Shown here piece after piece: positions 35,516 to 45,316 of a DNA stretch of 64,000 nucleotides. Position 1 is the first letter of the stretch, and the number at the start of each line of letters is the position of its first letter. The notes under the pieces were generated by a model. It made no database searches. It was not told where the DNA came from and saw nothing but the letters and a program-made list of their open reading frames with translations. Origin of the DNA: Paucibacter aquatile. Lineage in GTDB: Bacteria > Pseudomonadota > Gammaproteobacteria > Burkholderiales > Burkholderiaceae_C. The translations under genes and the position numbers were made by a program. The stretch is taken from contig NZ_POSP01000004.1 in NCBI RefSeq assembly GCF_002885975.1, positions 434,001-498,000 on the forward strand. Reading direction: 5' to 3'.

Positions 35516-35928
35516 GTCGACCGATGGAATGCCAGAACCGGTTCGCGCAGCTGCATCACATTGCCCTCCGGGTCATGCCCGTCGCAGGCGCGAAAGCCGC
35601 GCATCGGCCACTCGCGCTCGGGGCCCTGCACATCGCCACCCAGTGCCCGGGCTCGCGCCCGCGCCGCGGCCAGGCTGGGCACGGGGAAGAAGAGCTTGAG
35701 GGCGCAGTCTTCGCGGCGCTCGGGCGGGCTGCTGATGCTGAAGCTGTCGGCAATCGCGCGGGGGATGCCATGCACCACCAGCTCCATGCCCGAGTCGGCA
35801 CGCAGCACGCAGTGATCGTCGGCGCTGTGCATGCGTTGCAGGCCGAGCACGGCTTCGTAGAAGCGGGCCAGTGCGGGCACATCCTTGGCGAACACGACGG
35901 CGCCGAAAGCAAGGGCATCAGACGACAT
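35512..35928 (-). CDS. VOC-family (glyoxalase/bleomycin-resistance) protein
   Basis: This 138-residue protein has two beta-alpha-beta-beta-beta units of the vicinal oxygen chelate fold (VVFAKDVPALARFYEAVLGLQ and later CDGHDPEGNVMQLREP). Members bind a metal and act on small oxygenated or epoxide substrates, or sequester drugs. It is co-transcribed with the GFA gene. Substrate unknown. Confidence 0.87.
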   Translation of the reverse strand: MSSDALAFGAVVFAKDVPALARFYEAVLGLQRMHSADDHCVLRADSGMELVVHGIPRAIADSFSISSPPERREDCALKLFFPVPSLAAARARARALGGDVQGPEREWPMRGFRACDGHDPEGNVMQLREPVLAFHRST

Positions 35929-35968
35929 GGAGGCACTCCTGGCGGGACGATGAACCGGAGGGATGGCC

Positions 35969-36409
35969 TCAGACGGGCGCCGAGCGCGGGCCCACGAGGA
36001 TCGCCATGCCCACCGAGCGCGGTGCGGTCAGCTTGAAACCAAATTGGGCATAGAGCTCATGGGCCTGGCCGTCGGCGATCAGGCTCACGTAGGCCGATTC
36101 GGGCAGCTCAGTCTCGATGTGTTTCATGATCTCAGCCATCACCCGCTTGCCCAGGCCGCGGCCTTGGTGGGCGGGCAGGACGGCGATGTCGGTCACCTGG
36201 TAGAAGCAGCCGCCGTCACCGATCAGGCGGCCCATGGCCACGGTCTCGCCCTGATGCTGAATCTGGACGGCAAACAAGCTGCCGGCCAGACCGCGGCGGG
36301 CGGCCTCCTCGGTCTTGGCGCTCAGGCCGCTGGCGCTGCGCAGATGGCGATAGGTCGCGATGCTGGGGGTGGCCAGCAGCACGGTGTAGGACAGTTCGTT
36401 TGCCTTCAT
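35969..36409 (-). CDS. GNAT-family N-acetyltransferase
   Basis: This 146-residue GCN5-type acetyltransferase has the acetyl-CoA-binding motif A (VLPAHQGRGLGKRVM, a QxxGxG/A pattern) and a C-terminal YAQFGFKL strand. The acceptor is unknown. The ATG overlaps the stop of the small coiled-coil protein gene by 4 bp, and the VOC gene follows after 40 bp. Confidence 0.9.
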   Translation of the reverse strand: MKANELSYTVLLATPSIATYRHLRSASGLSAKTEEAARRGLAGSLFAVQIQHQGETVAMGRLIGDGGCFYQVTDIAVLPAHQGRGLGKRVMAEIMKHIETELPESAYVSLIADGQAHELYAQFGFKLTAPRSVGMAILVGPRSAPV

Positions 36410-36759
36410 GGATTCGCTGGTGCTTGGCTTGCTGGGCTCGACTCGCTGGGGCTCGGGCTTGCATGCATCAACAAGGGCGATTGCGCACGGAGCCGTGCCA
36501 GAGCGATGTCACGCTCCAGTTGCGCGCGCTCCGCGGCCAGGGCCTTGCTGCGTCGCCAGGCATGGGCGCGTGCTTCGGCGCTGCCGTCTTCACGGCTGAG
36601 CTGTTCGTCCAGACGCTTCTGATCTTGCGCGAGGGCACTCAAGCGCTCATGCAAAGGCTGCAAGCCGGCATCGACCGGCTGAACTGCTTGTGCCGACAGG
36701 AACCCGCAAGTGGCCAGTCCACAGACCACGAGCTTCATCATCATCATCTTCTTCTTCAT
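36406..36759 (-). CDS. Small exported coiled-coil protein, hypothetical
   Basis: This 117-residue protein begins MKKKMMMMK, then a short signal peptide (LVVCGLATCGFLSAQA) and a charged helix of about 65 residues that probably forms a coiled coil, then a Ser/Pro-rich tail. The start is chosen because GAGG lies 7 nt upstream. The Lys/Met run is encoded by tandem AAG and ATG triplets. It is 33 bp downstream of mltB and 4-bp overlapped with the acetyltransferase gene. I do not recognise the family. Confidence 0.7.
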   Translation of the reverse strand: MKKKMMMMKLVVCGLATCGFLSAQAVQPVDAGLQPLHERLSALAQDQKRLDEQLSREDGSAEARAHAWRRSKALAAERAQLERDIALARLRAQSPLLMHASPSPSESSPASQAPANP

Positions 36760-36792
36760 GCGGCATCCTCTCCTCATCAATGAGGCGCTCAC

Positions 36793-37998
36793 TCAGCGCC
36801 CCGCCGCCCGCATGCCGGCCAGGGTGCGACCCAGCTCGATCACCGCGAAGGCATAGTAGCTGGACCAGTTGTAGCGGGTCAGCACATAAAAATTCTCGGT
36901 GCCGATCCAGTAGCTCGGTGCGGCCTCGCCGTTTTGCAGCTCCACCACGGCGAGCAGCTGCTTGGGCGGGTGCTCCAGCGCGGCTTCGCTGGGCTCCGCG
37001 CCGGCAGCGCGCAGTTCTTGCACCGTGAAGCTGGGCTTGATGTCGGGAGCCAGCAGACGCGCGCGGGCGCTGGTGTCCACCGGCATGGCCAGGCTGTAGT
37101 GGGTGGGCAGGCCGCGCTGCCAGCCGTGGCGGGCCAGGTAGTGGGCGACGCTGCCGATGGCATCGGCCGGGCTTTGGATCAGGTCGATGTGGCCGTCACC
37201 GTCAAAGTCCACGGCATAGCGGTTCCAGCTGCCGGGCATGAACTGCGGCCAGCCCATGGCGCCCGCGTAGGAGCCTTTGACCTCGGCGGGATTGAGGCCC
37301 TCGCGGCGGCAGAGCTTGAGGAACTCGGCCAGTTCGCTGCGGAAAAAAGAGCTGCGGTCGCTGCGGCCGCTGGGGAACTCGAAGGCCAGGGTGGCCAGCG
37401 CGTCCAGCACCGAAAAGCCGCCGGTGATCTGACCGTAAAAGGTCTCGACGCCGATCAGGCCGGCAATCAGCTCGGCCGGCACGCCGTACTCGTTCTCGGC
37501 GCGGGCCAGGCTGGTGGCGTTCTGTTCCCAGAACCGCAGGCCGGCCTGCAGGCGGCGCGGCTCGACAAAACGGGCACGGTAGGCCGCCCAATCCTTGGCC
37601 GTGCCGGCCGGCGGCGGCATGATCAGGCGCTGCACCGTGGGGTGGATGTGGGCCTGTGCCAATTGCTGCTGCAGGCGCTGCAGGCTGGCTTCGTCCCAGC
37701 CTTGCTCGCTGGCCAGGCCGGCGGCAAAGGCCAGCACATCGGGCCGGGTGCCGAAAGGCTTGAGCGCCACCGGTTTGGCCTTGGCTTTGGCTGGCGGTTT
37801 GGCGGCCGGCTTGGCGCTCCGCTTGGCCGTCGTTTTCGCCGAGGCCTTTTTAGGGCTGCTTGTTGGGCTGCCGGCCTCCGTGATGGCAGAGGCCGCGGCG
37901 AGGCTGGTGCTGGGTGCACTCAGACCCAGCAGCAGGCCTGCGCACAAGATCAGGCCCGCGCAGCGTCCACGCAGCCGGGGTGACGGTGGCGCTGGCAT
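36793..37998 (-). CDS. mltB: Lytic murein transglycosylase B
   Basis: This 401-residue MltB-family transglycosylase cleaves peptidoglycan, forming 1,6-anhydromuropeptides. The catalytic glutamate is E185 in LIGVETFYGQ; FMPGSWNRYAVDFDGDG, shortened here by family variation, and the Asn/Asp EF-hand-like segment follow. An Ala/Lys/Pro-rich linker (about 45-80) separates the N-terminal hydrophobic segment from the enzyme. The chosen ATG gives a signal-like N-terminus; two more upstream Met codons are open. Whether the Cys in LILCAG is lipidated is unclear. Confidence 0.88.
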   Translation of the reverse strand: MPAPPSPRLRGRCAGLILCAGLLLGLSAPSTSLAAASAITEAGSPTSSPKKASAKTTAKRSAKPAAKPPAKAKAKPVALKPFGTRPDVLAFAAGLASEQGWDEASLQRLQQQLAQAHIHPTVQRLIMPPPAGTAKDWAAYRARFVEPRRLQAGLRFWEQNATSLARAENEYGVPAELIAGLIGVETFYGQITGGFSVLDALATLAFEFPSGRSDRSSFFRSELAEFLKLCRREGLNPAEVKGSYAGAMGWPQFMPGSWNRYAVDFDGDGHIDLIQSPADAIGSVAHYLARHGWQRGLPTHYSLAMPVDTSARARLLAPDIKPSFTVQELRAAGAEPSEAALEHPPKQLLAVVELQNGEAAPSYWIGTENFYVLTRYNWSSYYAFAVIELGRTLAGMRAAGR

Positions 37999-38193
37999 TT
38001 GGAAAGCGGGGGCGTGCGGCCGCACGGGGGAGGGGAAGAGCAAAGAAGGCAGACGCATCGAAAAAGCAAGCAGGCAGGCGGGAAGGCAGACAGAAAGACA
38101 AGACATCAAATCGATCAGAAAACGGGGCCCAGCATACCCGGCTTGCTGCCGCCTCCATCGCCGCCCATGGCGCTGAAGCGGGGCGTCAGGGCT

Positions 38194-40266
38194 TCAGCCG
38201 CGGCATTGCTGGCATGCGCTGCGGAAGGCCTGCAGCCAGCGCCGCCGTTCGCGCCACCCTGCTGTCTGGGCTTCGGCGCCCCGGCCGTAGCGTGCGAGCT
38301 CCTGTGCCAGCAGCAGGCCTGCGGCCGGCTCGGCCCTGGCACCGAAGCGCGTGCGCAGCATCTGCGCCCAGGTGCCCGGCGCTTGATGTGGGGCAGCTTC
38401 CACCAGGCCCAGGGCATGCAGCTCACGCAAGACCTGGCCCCGCTGCCGGCTCCAGGCGTCTTGCGGGCGGTGGCGCTGCCAGAGGCTCCAGGCGGCGCCC
38501 AGCAGCCCGAGGGCGGCGATCACGCCGGCGCAGAGCTGGCCCAGAGCGGCCCAGTCCGGCTGGCTGACGCCCAGTTGCTTGAGCAGGTCGAACTGGTTCT
38601 GGCGCGAGTAGTTGAGCACCTGCTGCTGCCAGCGGTTGTTGAGCAGCTCCCAGCCCCGGCGCAGATTCAGCCACAGCGTGGGGTTGATCTGACCCAGGGC
38701 ATTGGCCAGCACGCCTGGCGGCGGGCGCAAGGCCTGACCCTGCAGCACCCGCTCGGGCGCCACGGCCGCCGTGGGGTCGGCGCGCAGCCAGCCGCGGCCG
38801 GGAAGCCAGTACTCGGCCCAGGCGTGGGCATTGCTGTTGCGCACGATCCAGTAGCCGTCCTGCGGCTGGGGGTCCATGCCCTGGAAGCCGGTCACCACCC
38901 GCGCAGGCACGCCCATGGCGCGCAGTACCACGACAAAGGCCGAGGCAAAGTGCTCGCAAAAGCCCAGGCGCCGGTCCAGCCAGAACTCGTCGATCAGATG
39001 TGGCGACTCGGCGCCGTAGCGTCCCGGCGCGAGCGTGTAGATGAAGTCGGCGCTGCGGATGTGGGCCAGCACCTCCTCGACCAGGCGGGGCGTCAGCTGT
39101 GCTTCCTCCAGGCCCGCATAGCGCGGCTGGCGGCGCAGATCGGCCGCCCATTGCAGGGTGCGGGGGTTCAGGCCCGGCGGCAGGTCCAGGTAGTTCTGCA
39201 GCACCAGCTCGTTCTGCTGCGGGCCATGGCGGTAGTCGCGGTAGGCGCTGGTGCTCAGGCGCAGGCGCTCGGTGATGGGGCGCGGCGCCTGCCACTGCAG
39301 CTCCGGCGCGCGGCGCAGGCTCAGTCCGTCCAGCTCCAGGGCCTCGCCGGCCTGGCCGGGGCTCATCTCCAGCAGGGGCAGCACGCTGATGCGCAGCGGC
39401 TCCAGGGTCAGCTCGTAGCGCAGGGGTGCGCCGCTCAGGGTCAGCCGGTCGCTGCGGCCGGGCCAGGTCTGCGGGGCGGGCCGCCAGCTGCGGCCGTCAA
39501 ACTGGGACAGCACCGGGCCGCGGAAGTAGCGCGCCTCGGGTGGTGGCGGCGCTTGATCGCCCTCGAAGCGCAGGCGCATGGCGACCGCCTCGTCGTTGGC
39601 GATCTCGGCCATGGCGCCAAAGTCCATGGTGTTGGACAGGCCGGTGCGGCCGACGGCATCCGTCGGCGCGCCCCAGAGCGGCGCGATGCGTGGGAACAGC
39701 AGGAAGAGCAGCACCATCACCGGCAGGCCCCAGGCCGTGGTGCGCGCCGCCTGGGCTGCAGCCATGCGCAGGCTGGGCTGGCCCACCGGCATCTGCGCCA
39801 GCACCAGGGCGCTGAGCAGGGCCCAGACGCTGGCCAGCATCCAGATCGCAGTCAGCAACGACTGGGAGTAGAAGAAATTGGTCAACACCAGGAAGAAGCC
39901 GAGGAAGAACACGACGAAGGCGTCGCGCCGCGCGCGCAGCTCCAGGGTCTTGAGCGCCATCAGCATCACCAGCATGGTGATGCCGGCCTCGCGGCCCAGC
40001 AGGGTGCGGTGGGTCAGCCAGGTCAGCGAGGCGGTGAGCAGCAGCACGGCCACCAGGGCCCAGCGCCCAGGCAAGGCCTGACCCCGCCAAGCCAGCCAGC
40101 CGCGCCAACCCAGCACCAGGGCCGTGATGCCGCTGGCCCAGGCCGGCAGGTGATCCAGATGGGGCAGCAGCACGGCGGCGATGGTGGCTAGCAGGAAAAG
40201 CGTGTCGCGCGCCTCGCGCGGCAGGCTGCCCGAGCGTTGGAACATGGGGATGCCGGCGAGGCTCAT
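38194..40266 (-). CDS. tgpA: TgpA-type DUF3488/transglutaminase-like protein
   Basis: This 690-residue inner-membrane protein has a bundle of N-terminal helices (DUF3488, about 22-200), a periplasmic transglutaminase-like domain with the catalytic triad C437 (GFCEHFASAF), H481 (NSNAHAWAEYW) and D497, and a last helix near 590 followed by a cytoplasmic tail. TgpA of Pseudomonas is essential and linked to envelope function; the substrate is not known. It is the third gene of the MoxR-DUF58-TgpA operon, overlapping DUF58 by 4 bp. Confidence 0.9.
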   Translation of the reverse strand: MSLAGIPMFQRSGSLPREARDTLFLLATIAAVLLPHLDHLPAWASGITALVLGWRGWLAWRGQALPGRWALVAVLLLTASLTWLTHRTLLGREAGITMLVMLMALKTLELRARRDAFVVFFLGFFLVLTNFFYSQSLLTAIWMLASVWALLSALVLAQMPVGQPSLRMAAAQAARTTAWGLPVMVLLFLLFPRIAPLWGAPTDAVGRTGLSNTMDFGAMAEIANDEAVAMRLRFEGDQAPPPPEARYFRGPVLSQFDGRSWRPAPQTWPGRSDRLTLSGAPLRYELTLEPLRISVLPLLEMSPGQAGEALELDGLSLRRAPELQWQAPRPITERLRLSTSAYRDYRHGPQQNELVLQNYLDLPPGLNPRTLQWAADLRRQPRYAGLEEAQLTPRLVEEVLAHIRSADFIYTLAPGRYGAESPHLIDEFWLDRRLGFCEHFASAFVVVLRAMGVPARVVTGFQGMDPQPQDGYWIVRNSNAHAWAEYWLPGRGWLRADPTAAVAPERVLQGQALRPPPGVLANALGQINPTLWLNLRRGWELLNNRWQQQVLNYSRQNQFDLLKQLGVSQPDWAALGQLCAGVIAALGLLGAAWSLWQRHRPQDAWSRQRGQVLRELHALGLVEAAPHQAPGTWAQMLRTRFGARAEPAAGLLLAQELARYGRGAEAQTAGWRERRRWLQAFRSACQQCRG

Positions 40267-41336
40267 GCTGGACCCTCGCTCTCATCCTCGTGCGGAGCGT
40301 CCAAGGTCTCGGTCTGACCATGCCGGGCCAGGGCGCGCAGGCAGGCTTGCTGCTGAGCCGGGCCCAGGGCGGGCGGCCATTCCTGGCCGTCCAGGCGCAG
40401 GCCGTAGGGCCTCTGCAATGCTTCGGCCGCCAGGAGCCAGGCGCACAGGCGCGACAGGCGCTGTTCTTCATCGGCCAGGCCGGCGGTGTCGCGCCAGTCC
40501 AGCCACAGCTCTTGCGAGGCCAGGGCCTGGCTGTCGCGCACCCAGAGCGGCGCGCCGAGCACGCCGCTGTCCAGGCTCAGCGCAGCTTTCTTCCACAGCA
40601 CCTGGCGCATGGAGTCCCCGCGCTGGTAGCCCCGCACGCCGTCCAGCTCCAGCCCGGCCTGGCGCAGGGCGCGGGTCTGAGCTTGCGCCTGCCCCTCGCC
40701 GCCGCCGGCGCTTTCGGGGAAGGGCGGTGGCGAGCGCTCGGGCTGGGGATAGACCCAGAGCCCGGCCGCGGGCCGCCAGACGCTCCAGGCGCGGAACAGG
40801 CCGAGCGGAAAGCGGCTCATGATCTGCAAGGCCGGCAGTGGGTGGTGGCCGCGTGCCGGGCTGGCAAAGCGCAGCTGCAGCGGCGCCTGGTCGCGCGCCG
40901 GCACATCGGTCCAGGCGAACTCGCTGGCGGTCTTGAAGCTGGACAGGCGTTGCGGCTGCACGGCCAGGCCCACGCCCCAGCGCGGCCGCGCGTCGTCGTT
41001 GTGCAGGCGCAGCTCCAGCTGCACATCGTCGCCCGCGAACACGGGCTCGGGCGCTTTGAGCTCCAGCTTCAGCCCTTGCAGATTGCCGTGCGTGCTGTGC
41101 ATGGAGGCCAGGCCCGCACCGCCGAGCAAGAAGGTCAGCAGATAGCCCAGGCTCAGCTGCTCGTTGATCGAGGCCAGCAGCAGCACCAGCAAGGTGGCGC
41201 AGAAGAACAGCCCCGGCCGGCTGGGCAGGATGTAGAGGTTGCGCTGGCTGAGCTGCCACTGGTCGCTGCGCCGGTGGCGCGCCAGCCACCAGGCCTGCAC
41301 GCGGTGCCGCAGGGGCTGTGCAAGGTTCCAGGCCAT
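40263..41336 (-). CDS. DUF58 domain protein
   Basis: This 357-residue protein has two N-terminal membrane helices (about 30-70) and the DUF58 core with the conserved GVRGYQRGDSMRQVLWKKAA. In related operons DUF58 proteins act with the MoxR ATPase as a chaperone-like membrane complex with a von Willebrand-like fold. It is 9 bp after moxR and overlaps tgpA. Confidence 0.9.
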   Translation of the reverse strand: MAWNLAQPLRHRVQAWWLARHRRSDQWQLSQRNLYILPSRPGLFFCATLLVLLLASINEQLSLGYLLTFLLGGAGLASMHSTHGNLQGLKLELKAPEPVFAGDDVQLELRLHNDDARPRWGVGLAVQPQRLSSFKTASEFAWTDVPARDQAPLQLRFASPARGHHPLPALQIMSRFPLGLFRAWSVWRPAAGLWVYPQPERSPPPFPESAGGGEGQAQAQTRALRQAGLELDGVRGYQRGDSMRQVLWKKAALSLDSGVLGAPLWVRDSQALASQELWLDWRDTAGLADEEQRLSRLCAWLLAAEALQRPYGLRLDGQEWPPALGPAQQQACLRALARHGQTETLDAPHEDESEGPA

Positions 41337-41345
41337 CTGGGCGAC

Positions 41346-42290
<945 letters not shown>

Positions 42291-42349
42291 GCAGGACACC
42301 ATAGCGGAAAACCGTGCGGCTGGTTCCGTCCCCTCAACTTTGCGCCCCC

Positions 42350-43285
42350 ATGTCGACAGCCTATTTCAGCCACCCCGACTGCCGCCGGCACGACATGGGC
42401 CCTGGCCACCCGGAATGCCCGCAGCGCCTGACGGCCATCGACGACTGGCTGCTGGCCACCGGCATCGACCAGGCGCTGGAGCGCCACGAGGCGCCGCTGG
42501 TGGATCTGGCCGCCGTGGAGCGCGCGCACAGCCACAGCTATGTGGCCGAGCTGGCCGATCTGCTGCAAGGCCTGGCCGAGCGTGGCGAATCGCATGCGGT
42601 GGACCCGGACACCGTGGCCACGCCCCACACCTGGGCCGCCACCTTGCGCGCCGCGGGTGCGGCCGTGCGGGCCACCGATCTGGTGCTCGATGGTGGCGCC
42701 GAGAACGCGTTTTGCGCCGTGCGCCCGCCGGGCCACCATGCCACGCGCGACCAGACCATGGGCTTTTGTTTTTTCAACAATGTGGCGGTGGCGGCTCGTC
42801 ATGCGCTGGACGACCGCGGCCTCAAGCGTGTGGCCATCGTCGACTTCGACGTGCACCACGGCAATGGCACCGAGGACATCATCGCCGGCGATGACCGCGT
42901 GCTGATGGTCAGCATCTTTCAGCACCCGCTCTACCCCTACAACGGCGCCGTGCCCAAGGGCGAGAACATGGTCAATGTGCCGGTGCCGGCCTACACCCGG
43001 GGCATGGAGGTGCGCTCCATGATCGAGGCCATGTGGCTGCCGGCGCTGGAGCGTTTCAAGCCGCAGATGATCTTCATCTCGGCCGGCTTTGATGCCCACC
43101 GCGAGGACGATCTGGGTCAGCTCGGCCTGGTGGAATCCGACTACGAGTGGATCACCCAGCGCATCAAGGATGTGGCCGAGCGCCATGCCCAGGGCCGCAT
43201 CGTGTCCTGCCTGGAAGGCGGCTACAACCTCGATGCGCTGGCGCGCAGCGTGGGTGTGCATCTGCGCGTGTTGGCCGGCATCTGA
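42350..43285 (+). CDS. Histone deacetylase-like amidohydrolase
   Basis: This 311-residue class II-like HDAC-family enzyme has catalytic H129/H130 (RPPGHHATRDQTMGF), the zinc ligands in VDFDVHHGNG (D165 or D167, H169) and GFDAHREDDLGQL near the C-terminus. Bacterial members deacetylate polyamines or acetylated small molecules rather than histones. It is encoded alone, divergent from moxR; the start is the ATG that begins the conserved STAYFSHPDCRRHDMG. Confidence 0.92.
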   Translation: MSTAYFSHPDCRRHDMGPGHPECPQRLTAIDDWLLATGIDQALERHEAPLVDLAAVERAHSHSYVAELADLLQGLAERGESHAVDPDTVATPHTWAATLRAAGAAVRATDLVLDGGAENAFCAVRPPGHHATRDQTMGFCFFNNVAVAARHALDDRGLKRVAIVDFDVHHGNGTEDIIAGDDRVLMVSIFQHPLYPYNGAVPKGENMVNVPVPAYTRGMEVRSMIEAMWLPALERFKPQMIFISAGFDAHREDDLGQLGLVESDYEWITQRIKDVAERHAQGRIVSCLEGGYNLDALARSVGVHLRVLAGI

Positions 43286-43375
43286 GGCCGTGCCGCTGCG
43301 GCCATCTTGCTTCCCCTTTTTTGAACCTCTTTCTGGATTCACGCCGGCTTCACAGAGCCGCGTTTCACTGAGCGC

Positions 43376-44644
43376 ATGAGCAGCAACAGCAAACCGATCG
43401 ATTTCCAAGAACTTCATGCCTTGACCGCGGCCTTGTTCAGCCCGACTGCCTTGGTCGGTCTGGCGGTGCTGGTGGCCTGCCTGGGTCTGTCCTGGCTGGT
43501 GGTCAGCGTGCTGAACCGGCGCGTGGCCCACCGGCCGGCGTCCGTGCTGTTTGGCCGTCATGTGGTGGACGGCGCGCTGTTCCCCGTGCTGGCCCTGCTG
43601 CTGGCCTTGCTGGCCAAGCAGGTGCTGCCGCACTTCGGCCTGTCGCCGGCGGTGTTCAAGCTGGCGGTGCCGGTGCTGGTGTCCCTGCTCGCGATTCGCA
43701 TGACGGTGCGCGTGCTCAGCGCGGCCATGCCCACCTCGGGCCTGGTCAAGGTGATCGAGCGCACGGTCTCCTGGATGGCCTGGGGCGGCTCCATCCTCTG
43801 GGTGACGGGCGTGTTGCCCTGGTTCCTGGAAGAACTCGACGCGATCGACTTCAAGGTCGGGGTGACCAAGATCTCGCTGCGCAATCTGATCGAAGGCTCT
43901 TTCACCGCGGTGGTGGTGCTGGTGCTGGCCTTGTGGGTGTCGTCCGTGATCGAGGCGCGCTTGCTGCGCGGCGGCGGCATGGACCTGTCCCTGCGCAAGA
44001 TCGCCGCCAACATCACCCGTGCCTTGCTTTTGCTGGTGGGCCTCTTGTTTGCCTTGTCGGCGGCCGGCATCGACCTGACGGCGCTGGGCGTGCTGGGTGG
44101 TGCGCTGGGCGTGGGTATCGGTCTGGGCCTGCAGCGCCTGGCGGCCAATTACGTCTCGGGCTTTGTCATCCTGGCCGAGCGCTCGCTGCGCATCGGCGAC
44201 ATGGTCCGGGTCGACAATTTCGAGGGTCGCATCAGCGACATCAAGACCCGCTACACCGTGATCCGCGCGCTCAATGGCCGCGAGGCCGTGGTGCCCAACG
44301 AGATGATGATCACTCAGCGGGTGGAGAACTCCTCGTTGGCCGATCCCAAGGTGCTGCTCAGCACCGTGGTACAGGTGGCGTACGGGACCGATGTCGAGGA
44401 TCTGATCCCCAAGCTGGTGGCGCGGGTGGGCGAGGTGCCTCGCGTGCTCGGCGAGCCCGGTCCTTCGGTGCAGCTGAGCAGCTTTGCCGCCGACGGCCTG
44501 GAGCTGACCGTGTTCTTCTGGATCGCCGATCCCGAGAACGGTCAGGGCGGCGTGCGTTCCGATGTCAATCTGGCCATCCTGCGCCTGCTCAATGGCCTGA
44601 ACATCGAGATCCCCTTCCCGCAGCGGGTGGTGCGGCAGGCCTAG
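43376..44644 (+). CDS. MscS-family mechanosensitive channel
   Basis: This 422-residue protein has an extended set of four to five membrane helices and then the MscS pore helix and beta domain (LTALGVLGGALGVGIGLGLQRL, then RIGDMVRVDNFEG and GREAVVPNEMMI). It opens under membrane tension to release solutes during osmotic downshock. Larger than E. coli MscS (286 residues) because of the additional N-terminal helices. The large palindrome begins about 60 bp after the stop. Confidence 0.92.
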   Translation: MSSNSKPIDFQELHALTAALFSPTALVGLAVLVACLGLSWLVVSVLNRRVAHRPASVLFGRHVVDGALFPVLALLLALLAKQVLPHFGLSPAVFKLAVPVLVSLLAIRMTVRVLSAAMPTSGLVKVIERTVSWMAWGGSILWVTGVLPWFLEELDAIDFKVGVTKISLRNLIEGSFTAVVVLVLALWVSSVIEARLLRGGGMDLSLRKIAANITRALLLLVGLLFALSAAGIDLTALGVLGGALGVGIGLGLQRLAANYVSGFVILAERSLRIGDMVRVDNFEGRISDIKTRYTVIRALNGREAVVPNEMMITQRVENSSLADPKVLLSTVVQVAYGTDVEDLIPKLVARVGEVPRVLGEPGPSVQLSSFAADGLELTVFFWIADPENGQGGVRSDVNLAILRLLNGLNIEIPFPQRVVRQA

Positions 44645-44705
44645 CGTTGTCTGGTCGCGGCACAGAGCAGCCGCTGGTTTTTCTCGTGAGGCCCTGCCGC
44701 CCGTG

Positions 44706-45196
44706 CCGCCACTGGGCTCATGGTTCCGGGGTCGGCCCTGACGGGCCGACTTCCCTGCGCTGCTCGCGCCTCGGGGCTGGCGCATAACTCACTTCGCTCC
44801 CTGCGTTCGCTTCGTTCAGACAGAAGCGCCAAGTCAGTACTTGAAGCGCACGAGTACGTGCGCGCCCCGAGTCGCTGTGCTGCTCGGCCCGGCACAAATC
44901 GCCCGGCAGCGGCACGGGCTGCAGGGCGCTTGCATCGCGGGCGATGTGCCCCTTCCACGGTGGAACACGCCACTTCCGGAGGTGGCTCGGCCCGCCGACG
45001 GGCGATTTGTGCGCGGCCGAGGGCGCAGCGGAGCGGCTCAGGCGCGTGTACCCACGCGCTTCAAGCGCTGACTCGGCGCCACTGTTTGACCACAGTGAGC
45101 GCAGCGAACGGAGGGAGTTTGGCGCCGCTGAGCCGCGGAGTGAGCAGCGAGGGGAGTCGGCTCGCAGAGCCGACCCGCGAACCATGAGCCCGGCGG
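44706..45196. repeat. Large imperfect palindrome with internal hairpins
   Basis: The two halves of this roughly 490-bp stretch are inverted copies of each other. Exact outer match: GGGCTCATGGTTC (44714-44726) against its complement at 45179-45191. Exact inner match: GCACAAATCGCCCG (44892-44905) against 44999-45012. Both pairs centre on about 44952. Between them lie further matches such as GTCAG..CTTGAAGCGC. Each arm also has its own hairpin (44731-44750 and 45156-45174). Open frames here look alike on both strands only because of the symmetry, so I read the region as non-coding. The 672-bp gap between mscS and fumarase holds this element plus a terminator. It may be a fold-back mobile element or encode a structured RNA. 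Confidence 0.8.
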
Positions 45197-45264
45197 CGGG
45201 CCGAGACACCGCAGCGAGAGTGACGAGCACAACGATGGTCCGCGATGTGCCGAGAACGAGAACG

Positions 45265-45290
45265 AAAAAAGCCGGCATCGCTGCCGGCTC
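45265..45290 (-). terminator. Intrinsic terminator of the fumarase gene
   Basis: On the minus strand an 8-bp stem (AGCCGGCA / TGCCGGCT, 4-nt loop) is followed by six T residues, about 30 bp after the fumarase stop. Confidence 0.8.
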
Positions 45291-45316
45291 TTCTGATGGG
45301 CTGGTGGGCGCTGCGA

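Noticed and set aside
44718..45278. Similar open frames on both strands in the palindrome
   Set aside because: They look alike because the DNA is an inverted repeat; Arg/Ser-rich, no family, no Shine-Dalgarno.
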